A stretch of DNA of 7,182 nt, from contig JAKAOD010000153.1 of the NCBI GenBank assembly GCA_021823365.1, positions 1-7,182 of the forward strand, written 5' to 3'. A model generated the notes under the pieces. It had not been told where the DNA came from and did no database searches. It worked only from the letters and a program-made list of their open reading frames with translations. This document shows positions 1 to 4,995 of this stretch, piece after piece. This stretch comes from Actinomycetes bacterium (GTDB taxonomy: Bacteria; Actinomycetota; Acidimicrobiia; Acidimicrobiales; Bog-793). Both the position numbers and the translations under genes were made by a program. Position 1 is the first letter of the stretch. Every line of letters begins with the position of its first letter.

Positions 1-425
1 GGGTCGAGGAGGTTCGAGGGGTCGTTTCTGAGCGAGTGCAAGTGGTCTGCCAGCTGCCGATCGGCGGTGCTCGATGCAGCGCGCTCCACCGGGAAGCGCT
101 GGAGGGGCCAGGTGAGCGGCACCAGGATGATCTGCACGGTGGCCCCGCACAGCGCCCACAGCGCGTTGAGGGCGGCCTGCTCGGTGCTGAACGAGAACTG
201 GGAGTACACGACGAGGCCGATCAAGGCCTGGAGGCCGACGACGGCGGGTGCCTGGCCGAAGAGCACCAAGAATCCGCCGGCGACGCCCCAGATGGCGGTG
301 ATGGCGATGTCGGGCCCTTCCACGTGCCCGACGGTCGCCCTGACGAACGCGGAAACGGGGAAGGCCGCGGCCGCGAACGCCATGACCTTCACCCGGCTCC
401 GATAGGTGCCCTGCAGCGACGCCAT
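1..425 (-). CDS. FUSC-family (aromatic acid exporter-like) membrane protein, 3' end outside window
   Basis: Reading leftward from the ATG at 425-423, an open frame of about 141 codons runs off the window. It begins MASLQGTYRSRVKVM and holds about four hydrophobic stretches (near residues 12-29, 41-60, 62-78 and 84-104), then TWPLQRFPVERAA and a cytoplasmic-looking tail. The pattern of a GTYRSR loop, a W-G-hydrophobic helix and a WPL-RF-ER segment is typical of the N-terminal membrane half of FUSC proteins (YccS/aromatic-acid-exporter-like), which are thought to export aromatic or fusaric-type acids. Family members normally have about 40-60 further residues, with one or two membrane helices, before the GTYRSR loop. 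Here the frame upstream meets the stop codon of the pirin gene after only 17 codons, and no Shine-Dalgarno site precedes the ATG. The gene is therefore either 5'-truncated or an unusually short variant. It lies in the same orientation and the same frame as the pirin, and could be transcribed with it. Confidence 0.68.
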   Translation of the reverse strand, partial: MASLQGTYRSRVKVMAFAAAAFPVSAFVRATVGHVEGPDIAITAIWGVAGGFLVLFGQAPAVVGLQALIGLVVYSQFSFSTEQAALNALWALCGATVQIILVPLTWPLQRFPVERAASSTADRQLADHLHSLRNDPSNLLD

Positions 426-476
426 CCCCACGGGCGGCGCACCGCCGCCGCTGCGCTCGGCGAGCAGGGCCCGGTG

Positions 477-1349
477 TCACCGTCGCCACGGCGGTGGTCC
501 GACCTCGATGCGGGGAAGGGTCGAGTCGACCTGCCCGAACCGGTCGTCCGCCGCCATCCAGGCCCGATGCGCGTCGAGGATCTCGGCGGGCGCCCGGGCG
601 ACGAAGTTCCACCACATGAGCAGCTCTTCTTCGAAGGGGACGCCGCCGAGGAGCATCACCCTCGTCGGCTCGTTGGCCGCGAGGTCGATCTCGGAACGGT
701 CGGTGCCCAGGTAGGCGAGATGGCCCGGCTCGACGACCGTTGCGTCCAGGAGGAGGGCGCCGGCGAGGGTGACGAGCGCGTGCTCGAAGTCGCGTCGAAG
801 TGGCACCGTCGTCGTGCCCTTTCGCAGCGAGAGGTCGACGCCGAGGTGCTCGGTGTCGCACCGTGCCGGTGACACGGTGCCGTCGAGGTCGCCGACGAGC
901 ACGGTCGCCTCTCCGGTCCCGAACCCGCAGCAGGGAAGCGAGTCGTGGTGCTCGAACGCCGGTGGGCCGTCTCGGGTCGTCGAAGGTTGGGCGATCCACA
1001 GCTGCACGCCATGCAGCGTGCCGCGGTAGGTGTCGGTGCCTTCCTCCGAGTGGGCGATGCCGTGGCCGGCGGTCATCAAGTTGAGCTGTCCGGTCCGGAT
1101 GACCTGCTCGGTGTCGAGCGAGTCACGGTGAAGGGCCTCGCCCTCCAGGAGCCAGGTCAGGGTCTGCAGGCCGATGTGAGGGTGCGGCGCGACGCCCATC
1201 CCAGGTGGCCCGCTCACCTGCGCGGGGCCCATGTGATCGACGAAGCACCACGGACCGACCGCGCGCCGACCTCGGCGGGGGAGTGCCCGGCGCACCTCGA
1301 TGGCACCCACCTGGCTCTGCCGGCTGTCGGTGACCTCGAGATCAGTCAC
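477..1349 (-). CDS. Pirin family protein (290 aa), bicupin metal protein
   Basis: A 290-residue pirin with the usual family length and two cupin domains. The N-terminal metal-binding cupin is complete: H56 and H58 lie in APHPHIGLQT, and H100 and E102 lie in MTAGHGIAHSEE, the standard three-His-one-Glu iron site of pirins. The C-terminal cupin (about residues 160-275) ends in the typical LLGG-PF-E and WWNFVAR segments. Pirins are cytoplasmic. Some have quercetin 2,3-dioxygenase activity and others act as redox-dependent regulators; which applies here is unknown. The start is a GTG at 1349-1347 that overlaps the end of the upstream marR gene by 8 bases (GTGACTGA). No Shine-Dalgarno site lies close by, so translation is probably coupled to marR. 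The stop is followed at once by the FUSC frame. The gene looks intact. Confidence 0.93.
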   Translation of the reverse strand: MTDLEVTDSRQSQVGAIEVRRALPRRGRRAVGPWCFVDHMGPAQVSGPPGMGVAPHPHIGLQTLTWLLEGEALHRDSLDTEQVIRTGQLNLMTAGHGIAHSEEGTDTYRGTLHGVQLWIAQPSTTRDGPPAFEHHDSLPCCGFGTGEATVLVGDLDGTVSPARCDTEHLGVDLSLRKGTTTVPLRRDFEHALVTLAGALLLDATVVEPGHLAYLGTDRSEIDLAANEPTRVMLLGGVPFEEELLMWWNFVARAPAEILDAHRAWMAADDRFGQVDSTLPRIEVGPPPWRR

Positions 1350-1857
1350 TACGCCGAACCCGGTCGCGCGGGCTCTCCTCGTCGCTTGCAGGCTCGTTTC
1401 GATCCGTTGCGATCACGGCGAGGACCTTCTCTGCCGCCGAGGTGATGGCATCGAGCTCAGCGGGGGTGAGCGGGTCGACGAACAGGCGTCGCACCATCGC
1501 CACATGATGCGGCGCGGCCGCTTCGATCGCTCGACGACCGGACTCGGTGGTCGCGACGAACGCGCCTCGGCGGTCCTGCCCGCAGAGCTCCTTTCTCACG
1601 AGCCCCCGACTCGACATGCGGGCGACCTGGTGGGAGACCCGGCTCTTCTCCCAGCCGAGGTCCTCTACCAGCTCGAACAGCCGGGCGCGGCCGTCAGGGC
1701 GGTCGGACACGGCGACGAGCACGAGGTAGTCGGCGTAGGACAGCTCCGAGGTGGCGGCCACGTCGGCAGCCAGCCGGCCGTTCAGGCGCAGCTGCATGAA
1801 CTGCAGTGCCCGCCACGCGCGCGCTTCTCGCTCGTCGAGCCATCGAACCTCGCCCAT
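1342..1857 (-). CDS. MarR family transcriptional regulator (171 aa)
   Basis: A 171-residue winged-helix regulator. N-terminal helices (about residues 8-35) are followed by LSYADYLVLVAVSD and the helix-turn-helix (about 58-85), which includes the recognition-helix sequence LGWEKSRVSHQVARM. The wing is RKELCGQDRRGAFVATTESG (about 88-107), and a C-terminal dimerisation helix pair spans about 115-148. MarR proteins bind palindromic operators as dimers and are released by phenolic ligands or oxidation. The single Cys (C92) sits just before the wing; many homologues also have Cys here, so redox sensing is only a possibility. The ATG at 1857 gives the expected N-terminus, though its ribosome site is weak. 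The gene is divergent from yceI, and the intergenic region holds a perfect palindrome, so autoregulation and control of yceI are inferred. It overlaps the downstream pirin by 8 bases, which indicates one operon. Confidence 0.93.
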   Translation of the reverse strand: MGEVRWLDEREARAWRALQFMQLRLNGRLAADVAATSELSYADYLVLVAVSDRPDGRARLFELVEDLGWEKSRVSHQVARMSSRGLVRKELCGQDRRGAFVATTESGRRAIEAAAPHHVAMVRRLFVDPLTPAELDAITSAAEKVLAVIATDRNEPASDEESPRDRVRRSD

Positions 1858-1882
1858 GGTCCCACTCTAGGGCAGGGAATAG

Positions 1883-1911
1883 TTGACTCATCACCTATGT
1901 TAGGTGATCTA
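1883..1911 (+). promoter_or_regulatory. Candidate yceI promoter overlapping the MarR operator
   Basis: TTGACT at 1883-1888 matches the -35 consensus at five of six positions. At a 17-base spacing the -10 position would be GATCTA (1906-1911), which is a poor match, so the exact start site is uncertain. The spacer is almost entirely occupied by the palindrome at 1890-1908, and a repressor bound there would block polymerase. The divergent marR promoter must lie in the same 80 bases, but I could not pick clear boxes for it; TAACAT (1902-1897 on the minus strand) is one weak -10 candidate. Confidence 0.45.
1890..1908. promoter_or_regulatory. Perfect palindrome, probable MarR operator
   Basis: ATCACCTA - TGT - TAGGTGAT is an exact 8-base inverted repeat with a 3-base centre, 19 bases in all. 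It is AT-richer than its surroundings and lies midway between the divergent marR and yceI starts. Size and symmetry fit a site for a MarR dimer. Its location allows control of both transcription units from one site. The sequence and symmetry are seen directly; the identity of the binding protein is inferred from position. Confidence 0.75.
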
Positions 1912-1922
1912 TCTACCATCTG

Positions 1923-1930
1923 AAAGGAAG
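1923..1930 (+). promoter_or_regulatory. Ribosome binding site of yceI
   Basis: AAAGGAAG ends seven bases before the ATG at 1938. This spacing favours the first ATG over the in-frame ATG two codons later (1944). Confidence 0.7.
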
Positions 1931-1937
1931 CGGCCAC

Positions 1938-2503
1938 ATGAGCATGCCGGGTTCTGCCAGCCTGACCGGCACCTACACCATCGACCCCGCCCACAGCCGG
2001 ATCGGGTTCGTCGCCCGCCACGCCATGGTCACCAAGGTGCGCGGCTCGTTCGACGAGTTCGAGAGCTCCGGCTGCTTCGACGCCGAGAATCCGGGCAACT
2101 CGAAGCTCGAGCTTGTGATCAAGGCGGCGAGCATCGACACTCGCAACGCGGACCGTGACGCCCATCTGCGCTCGAACGACTTCTTCGACATGGACACCTA
2201 CCCCGAGATCACCTTCGTCTCGACGAGGATCGAGCAGACCGGCGATGTCCGTTCCCGCGTGAATGGGGACCTCACGATCAAGGGTGTCACCCTGCCGGTG
2301 GCGGCCGACTTCGAGTACACCGGTGCCGCGGTCGACCCCTACGGCAACCAGCGGGTCGGCTTCGAGGGCACGACGAGTGTCAACCCAAGGACTGGGGCGT
2401 CAACTGGAACGCATCGCTCGAGGCTGGCGGGGTGCTCGTGAGCGAGAACGTCACCTTGGAGCTCGAGGTCTCCGCCGTCCGCAGTGCGGCCGAGCCCTCC
2501 TGA
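1938..2503 (+). pseudogene. YceI family protein, frameshifted near the C-terminus
   Basis: YceI proteins are lipocalin-like barrels of about 170-190 residues that bind polyisoprenoid or amide lipids. This copy has no signal peptide, so it would be a cytoplasmic type. Residues 1-149 match the family well: TYTIDPAHSRIGFVARHAMV, FDMDTYPEITFVS, VNGDLTIKGVTLPV and RVGFEGTTSVN. The original frame then runs into PRTGASTGTHRSRLAGCS and stops at 2441, which is not family-like. The -1 frame from about 2387 gives KDWGVNWNASLEAGG and ends SAVRSAAEPS, with a stop at 2501-2503, which is the expected family C-terminus. One base has therefore been lost near AACCCAAGG (2382-2390); the ancestral codon was probably CGC or similar. 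The repaired product would be 188 residues. A strong hairpin starts three bases after the repaired stop, supporting 2503 as the true end. This may be a real mutation, a sequencing error in the CCC run, or, less likely, recoding. Confidence 0.85.
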
Positions 2504-2505
2504 GC

Positions 2506-2544
2506 CTGGCTCGCTCTCGCGCACGTCACGCGGGAGAAAGCCAG
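2506..2544 (+). terminator. Stem-loop directly after yceI, possible terminator
   Basis: The outer stem CTGGCT (2506-2511) pairs with AGCCAG (2539-2544). After a 2x2 internal loop, CTCTCGCG (2514-2521) pairs with CGCGGGAG (2529-2536), with one G-T wobble, around a 7-base loop. It begins three bases after the repaired yceI stop. There is no T-run, so it would be a GC-rich terminator without a U tract, or an mRNA-stabilising hairpin. Confidence 0.55.
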
Positions 2545-2545
2545 A

Positions 2546-2561
2546 GCTGCGGTTCCGCAGC
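2546..2561. repeat. Short perfect hairpin
   Basis: GCTGCGG - TT - CCGCAGC is an exact 7-base inverted repeat directly after the preceding stem-loop, with no T-run behind it. It may be part of a compound terminator. Confidence 0.4.
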
Positions 2562-2601
2562 CCTAGCGCTGCGGGTCTCCGGCGGCGCAAGCTTTTCCAC
2601 C

Positions 2602-2636
2602 CGAGCCGGAGGGGGGTCCTCCCCTCCGGGTTCTCG
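2602..2636. terminator. GC-rich stem-loop upstream of the VOC gene
   Basis: CCGGAGGGG (2606-2614) pairs exactly with CCCCTCCGG (2621-2629) around a 6-base loop. CGAG (2602-2605) can extend the stem with CTCG (2633-2636) past a 3-base bulge. It ends 20 bases before the VOC ATG and just before that gene's ribosome site, so it could be a terminator for yceI transcripts or a 5' leader structure affecting VOC expression. No T-run is present. Confidence 0.45.
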
Positions 2637-2656
2637 ACATCCGAAGGGGGCCGGCA

Positions 2657-3187
2657 ATGGCCGTCTCAGCTGTATCGCCTGTTCGTCTCAACCATGCCGT
2701 GCTGTTCGTCTCCGACCTGGAACGTTCAGTCCGCTTCTATCGCGAGGTGTTCGGCATGGAGGTGATCGCTCGCGAGCCGCGCGCCAACGCCGCGTTCCTG
2801 AGGCTGTTGCGCTCGGGGAACCACCATGATCTCGGTCTCTTCGGTGTCGGCACGGCAGGGGGCCCGAAGCGCCGCGGCGCGATCGGCCTGTACCACTTGG
2901 CCTGGCAGCTCGACACGATCGACGAGCTGGCCGCGGCCCGCCAGACGTTGCTCGACGCCGGCGCCTATACCGGCGAGTCCAGCCACGGGGCGACCAAGAG
3001 CGTCTACGGCGCCGACCCAGACGGCAACGAGTTCGAGCTGATGTGGATGCTGCCGCGCCGGGAGTGGGGCGCCTACGAGCGCTCCGCTCCGATCGACCGC
3101 CTCGACTTGGCCGCAGAGGTCGAGCGCTGGAGCGGTGTGGCCACCGCCGGGCAGTTCACACCCGAGCCGGGGACGGCCCGGTCGTGA
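2657..3187 (+). CDS. VOC superfamily (glyoxalase/extradiol dioxygenase fold) protein, 176 aa
   Basis: A 176-residue protein with paired beta-alpha-beta-beta-beta modules. The first begins VRLNHAVLFVSDLERSVRFY, followed by VFGMEVIAR. The second has GLYHLAWQLDTIDELAAARQ and YGADPDGNEFELMWM. The vicinal-oxygen-chelate metal ligands appear present at H13, H80 and E127, as in catechol 2,3-dioxygenase (CatE)-like and glyoxalase-like members. The substrate is not readable; family members open catechols, isomerise glutathione or mycothiol adducts, or bind and inactivate toxic compounds. The C-terminal tail (about 135-176) goes beyond the core fold. The start is well supported: AAGGGGG (2644-2650) ends six bases before the ATG. 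Its neighbours in both directions (yceI and the second pirin) suggest a role in handling aromatic or electrophilic compounds, by inference. The gene appears intact. Confidence 0.9.
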   Translation: MAVSAVSPVRLNHAVLFVSDLERSVRFYREVFGMEVIAREPRANAAFLRLLRSGNHHDLGLFGVGTAGGPKRRGAIGLYHLAWQLDTIDELAAARQTLLDAGAYTGESSHGATKSVYGADPDGNEFELMWMLPRREWGAYERSAPIDRLDLAAEVERWSGVATAGQFTPEPGTARS

Positions 3188-3360
3188 CCCCGTTCACCCT
3201 GCCGGTGGCGGCCCGGCACGGCGATCCTGGGCGTGGAGCTCGACGCCGGCGCCAGGCCATCGGGCGCGCCCGCCTCAACCTGGCCCGCCAGCTGCACCCC
3301 GACACCCATCCCGACTCCCATCCCGGCGATGCCGAGCGCTCCAAGGAGGTCACCGCGGGA
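3188..3360 (+). pseudogene. J-domain (DnaJ-like) gene fragment, frameshifted
   Basis: One frame gives AILGVELDAGA (about 3221-3255), which resembles the opening of a J-domain (the usual form is Y-x-x-L-G-V). Another frame then gives AIGRARLNLARQLHPDTHP from about 3256, with the hallmark HPD at 3295-3303, followed by GDAERSKEV, which resembles the start of helix III. The two parts are joined only if a one- or two-base indel around 3250-3258 is assumed. After KEVTA the similarity stops; the usual AYEVL-DP-RR-YD continuation and the rest of the protein are absent. A GTG at 3184 overlaps the VOC stop (GTGA), so a chimeric peptide could be translated, but a working co-chaperone is unlikely. J-domains stimulate Hsp70 through the HPD loop; only this loop region survives. 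Confidence 0.55.
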
Positions 3361-3465
3361 CCGTCGGGGACCCGGGCGGTGACTGCTGGACCATGTCGCC
3401 ACGCGGCGCGAACCTGTGAGGGATTCGGGTCGCCGAGGCGCGGCGGCTCGGGGGAGGCGCGCACG

Positions 3466-3760
3466 ATGCGAGTCACGATCGTCGGAGCGGGCGGCGCGGG
3501 TCGGGGGATGGGCACCCGGCTCGACGCCGGAGTCAACGAGATCGACTGGTCGACGATGGAAACGGCGTCGACGCCGGCAGGGACGCCGGCAGCAGGCCGT
3601 GGCGTCCCGCGTGGAGGCGGGCGGGATGGCCGCGGTGGGAGCGGGGCCGCTGCGTGGTGCTCGCGTGCTCGAACAGGTTGGCCTGCTCCACATCGGCATC
3701 CAGCAGCGACTCGGTACGGGGCGTGCCAGCGCAATGCCGCGTCGATGGGACGCGCCGTGA
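3466..3760 (+). pseudogene. F420-dependent NADP reductase-like (Rossmann) gene, internally deleted
   Basis: A good ribosome site (GGGGAGG, 3451-3457) precedes an ATG at 3466. That frame reads MRVTIVGAGGAGRGMGTRL and then DAGVNEID, the dinucleotide-binding start of the NADP-oxidoreductase/F420-dependent family (usual form GAGN-x-x-RGIGTRL-x-AGGNEV). From about 3599 a different frame reads VASRVEAGGMAAVGAGPL, then RGARVLEQVGLLHIGIQQ, then RLGTGRASAM, which matches the family's C-terminal segment (a GPL-RARELE-LGxLHxxxQ-LGTG-type motif), with a stop at 3758-3760. The family is about 200-220 residues long; here only about 98 codons lie between start and stop. Roughly half the protein, the centre, is missing and the reading frame is shifted at the join. 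A 12-base tandem repeat sits at the join (3570-3593). This is a dead gene. Its presence suggests a host lineage that used such reductases. Confidence 0.6.
3570..3593 (+). repeat. Tandem 12-base repeat within the F420-reductase remnant
   Basis: GACGCCGGCAG occurs at 3570-3580 and again at 3582-3592, so two 12-base units lie head to tail. They coincide with the junction between the N- and C-terminal remnants of the decayed reductase gene, which would fit deletion by slippage or short-homology recombination. Confidence 0.6.
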
Positions 3761-3781
3761 CGGTTGTGCCGGCGTGCTCTC

Positions 3782-3788
3782 GAGGGGG
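3782..3788 (+). promoter_or_regulatory. Ribosome binding site fixing the start of the second pirin
   Basis: GAGGGGG ends six bases before the ATG at 3795. The reading frame is open further upstream, but that part encodes the antisense-looking, Cys/Ser-rich translation of the reductase remnant, so the start at 3795 is preferred. Confidence 0.75.
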
Positions 3789-3794
3789 CAGAAC

Positions 3795-4814
3795 ATGCCG
3801 GCGGTGACCGTCGACGATCCGCTGGTCCTCCCCAAGATCCCCCCGCCGGCTCCGGGCGCGCTCGAGCCGCCGGTCGTGTCGGTGACGACTGCCCCGCCGG
3901 GGGTGGAGGGGGAGGGGTTCCCGGTCTTCCGGGCCTTCGCCGGGGTGGCGCTGTCGGCCATCGACCCGTTCGTGCACATGGACCAGATGGGGGAGGTGGA
4001 CTACGCCCCCGGGGAACCGAAGGGCACGCCCTGGCATCCCCACCGAGGGTTCGAGACGGTGACCTACATCATCGACGGGGTCTTCGACCACCAGGACTCC
4101 AACGGCGGCGGTGGGCGGATCACCAACGGCGACACCCAGTGGATGACCGCCGGGGCGGGGATCTTGCACATCGAGGCGCCCCCCGAGTTCCTCGTCGCCT
4201 CCGGGGGCCTCTTCCACGGGATCCAGCTGTGGGTCAACCTGCCAGCTGCAGAGAAGTGGAGCCCGCCGCGCTACCAGGACCTGCGGGCCAGCGCGGCTGC
4301 CCTGCTGTCCTCTCGTGACGGGGGCGCCTTGGTGCGGGTCATCGCCGGCGAGGTCGGCGGTCTCCGCGGCCCTGGGGTCACCTACACGCCGATCACCCTC
4401 CTGCATGCCACGCTCAGCCCCGGCGCCGAGCTGGTCCTACCGTGGCGGGCCGATTTCAACGCGCTCGTCTACGTGCTCTCCGGGCGCGCGGCGGCAGGCG
4501 CCGAGCGCCGGCCCGTCCACGACCACCAGCTCGCGGTGTTCGGCCCCGGCGAGACGATCCGGGTCGGGGCGGACCCCCGCCAAGAGAGCCGGCACCCCGA
4601 CCTCGAGATCCTCGTCCTCGGCGGCAGGCCGATCCGGGAGCCGGTCGTGCACTACGGCCCCGTCGTCATGAACACCCGGGCCGAGATCGCCCAGGCCCTC
4701 CAGGACTACCAGGCGGGCCGGCTCGGGCGGGTCCCGGCTACCGAGGTGCCCCATCGTCAGCCCGGCGACATCGATCTCGGCCACGCAGAGGAGAAGGGAG
4801 AGCGACGTGGCTGA
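3795..4814 (+). CDS. Pirin family protein (339 aa), bicupin metal protein
   Basis: A 339-residue pirin, longer than the one at 477-1349 and of a different subfamily. A Pro-rich N-terminus (about residues 1-40) is followed by the pirin cupin: DPFVHMDQMGEV, then GTPWHPHRGFETVTYIIDG and TNGDTQWMTAGAGILHIE. Metal ligands are H81, H83, H125 and E127, all present. FHGIQLWVNLPAAEKWSPPRYQDL and the C-terminal cupin (about 205-290; PWRADFNALVYVLSG, VLGGRPIREPVVHYGPVVMNT) complete the fold. The C-terminal tail is typical of this subgroup (IAQALQDYQAGRLG). Enzymatic or regulatory function is not readable; pirins are iron proteins of the cytoplasm. The start is chosen from the GAGGGGG site. The 3' end overlaps the zinc-finger remnant by 8 bases (GTGGCTGA), an arrangement typical of translational coupling, so this was once an operon running into the flavin oxidoreductase. 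Confidence 0.94.
   Translation: MPAVTVDDPLVLPKIPPPAPGALEPPVVSVTTAPPGVEGEGFPVFRAFAGVALSAIDPFVHMDQMGEVDYAPGEPKGTPWHPHRGFETVTYIIDGVFDHQDSNGGGGRITNGDTQWMTAGAGILHIEAPPEFLVASGGLFHGIQLWVNLPAAEKWSPPRYQDLRASAAALLSSRDGGALVRVIAGEVGGLRGPGVTYTPITLLHATLSPGAELVLPWRADFNALVYVLSGRAAAGAERRPVHDHQLAVFGPGETIRVGADPRQESRHPDLEILVLGGRPIREPVVHYGPVVMNTRAEIAQALQDYQAGRLGRVPATEVPHRQPGDIDLGHAEEKGERRG
4788..4800 (+). promoter_or_regulatory. Ribosome binding site of the zinc-finger remnant
   Basis: A purine-rich run (GAGGAGAAGGGAG) inside the end of the pirin gene ends six bases before the GTG at 4807. It shows that the downstream decayed gene was once translated from this position. Confidence 0.6.
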
Positions 4815-4915
4815 AACGTGCGGGCATCTCGACGGCCTGCGACGGGTGGACTTCCCCCCGCCCCGGACCCTGCGAGCGGTGCCTGGTCGAAAGGATCCGC
4901 TGGGTCTCACGACCG
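4807..4915 (+). pseudogene. UBP-type zinc-finger protein remnant
   Basis: From the GTG at 4807 the frame reads (M)AETCGHLDGLRRVDFPP with PRTL after it, the start of the small bacterial UBP-type zinc-finger proteins (C-x-H-L-D motif). After a shift of one base near 4865-4870 the next frame reads CERCLVERIRWVS (4871 to about 4909), which matches the following C-x-x-C and WV-L segment of the same family. The remainder of the finger (CxxCGHVGCCD, the His cluster and the terminal WCY segment) is not present in any frame before the next gene. The unshifted frame stops at 4938 after 43 residues. The first zinc ligands survive but the fold cannot be complete. Such proteins are about 80-100 residues and their bacterial role is poorly known. 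Overlap with the pirin and the strong ribosome site show it was part of the operon. Confidence 0.65.
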
Positions 4916-4940
4916 GCTGCGACGGGGACGGACGCTGATG

Positions 4941-4968
4941 CCGGCTGCTCACCGGCTGCTCACCGGCT
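4941..4968 (+). repeat. Tandem 11-base repeat
   Basis: CCGGCTGCTCA occurs at 4941-4951 and 4952-4962 and is followed by a partial third copy (CCGGCT, 4963-4968). It lies where the rest of the zinc-finger gene should be, just before the oxidoreductase, and may mark a deletion scar. Confidence 0.6.
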
Positions 4969-4980
4969 GTCCGCCTCGAC

Positions 4981-4988
4981 GAGGGGGG
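4981..4988 (+). promoter_or_regulatory. Ribosome binding site for the GTG start of the flavin oxidoreductase
   Basis: GAGGGGGG ends seven bases before the GTG at 4996. The next codons encode SDIYDLIVIGAG, the normal distance from start to the FAD-binding loop, so this start is well supported. Confidence 0.75.
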
Positions 4989-4995
4989 TTCGGAA

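Noticed and set aside
36..872. A 278-codon plus-strand open frame opposite FUSC and the first pirin
   Set aside because: The opposite strand encodes clear family sequences through the whole stretch; this frame has low-complexity Gly/Arg/Glu-rich composition and no motif.
945..1923. Two plus-strand open frames (945-1445 and 1300-1923) opposite marR and pirin
   Set aside because: They are shadows of the conserved minus-strand genes, with no ribosome site or domain.
2382..2390. Programmed -1 frameshifting in yceI
   Set aside because: AACCCAAGG is not a standard slippery heptamer, and YceI families are not known for recoding; a deletion or sequencing error is simpler.
3654..3794. Upstream extension of the second pirin's reading frame
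   Set aside because: Its translation is Cys/Ser-rich, non-family sequence lying over the reductase remnant; the ATG at 3795 has a well-placed ribosome site and gives the usual pirin start.
3156..4406. A 416-codon open frame on the minus strand across the VOC end, remnants and second pirin
   Set aside because: It is antisense to the well-conserved pirin, has Arg/Pro/His-rich composition typical of GC-rich shadow frames, and shows no recognisable domain.
4788..4814. A novel small intact protein of 43 residues starting at 4807
   Set aside because: Its first half matches the UBP zinc-finger start and its second half is a frameshifted reading of the same family, so it is better explained as a remnant.
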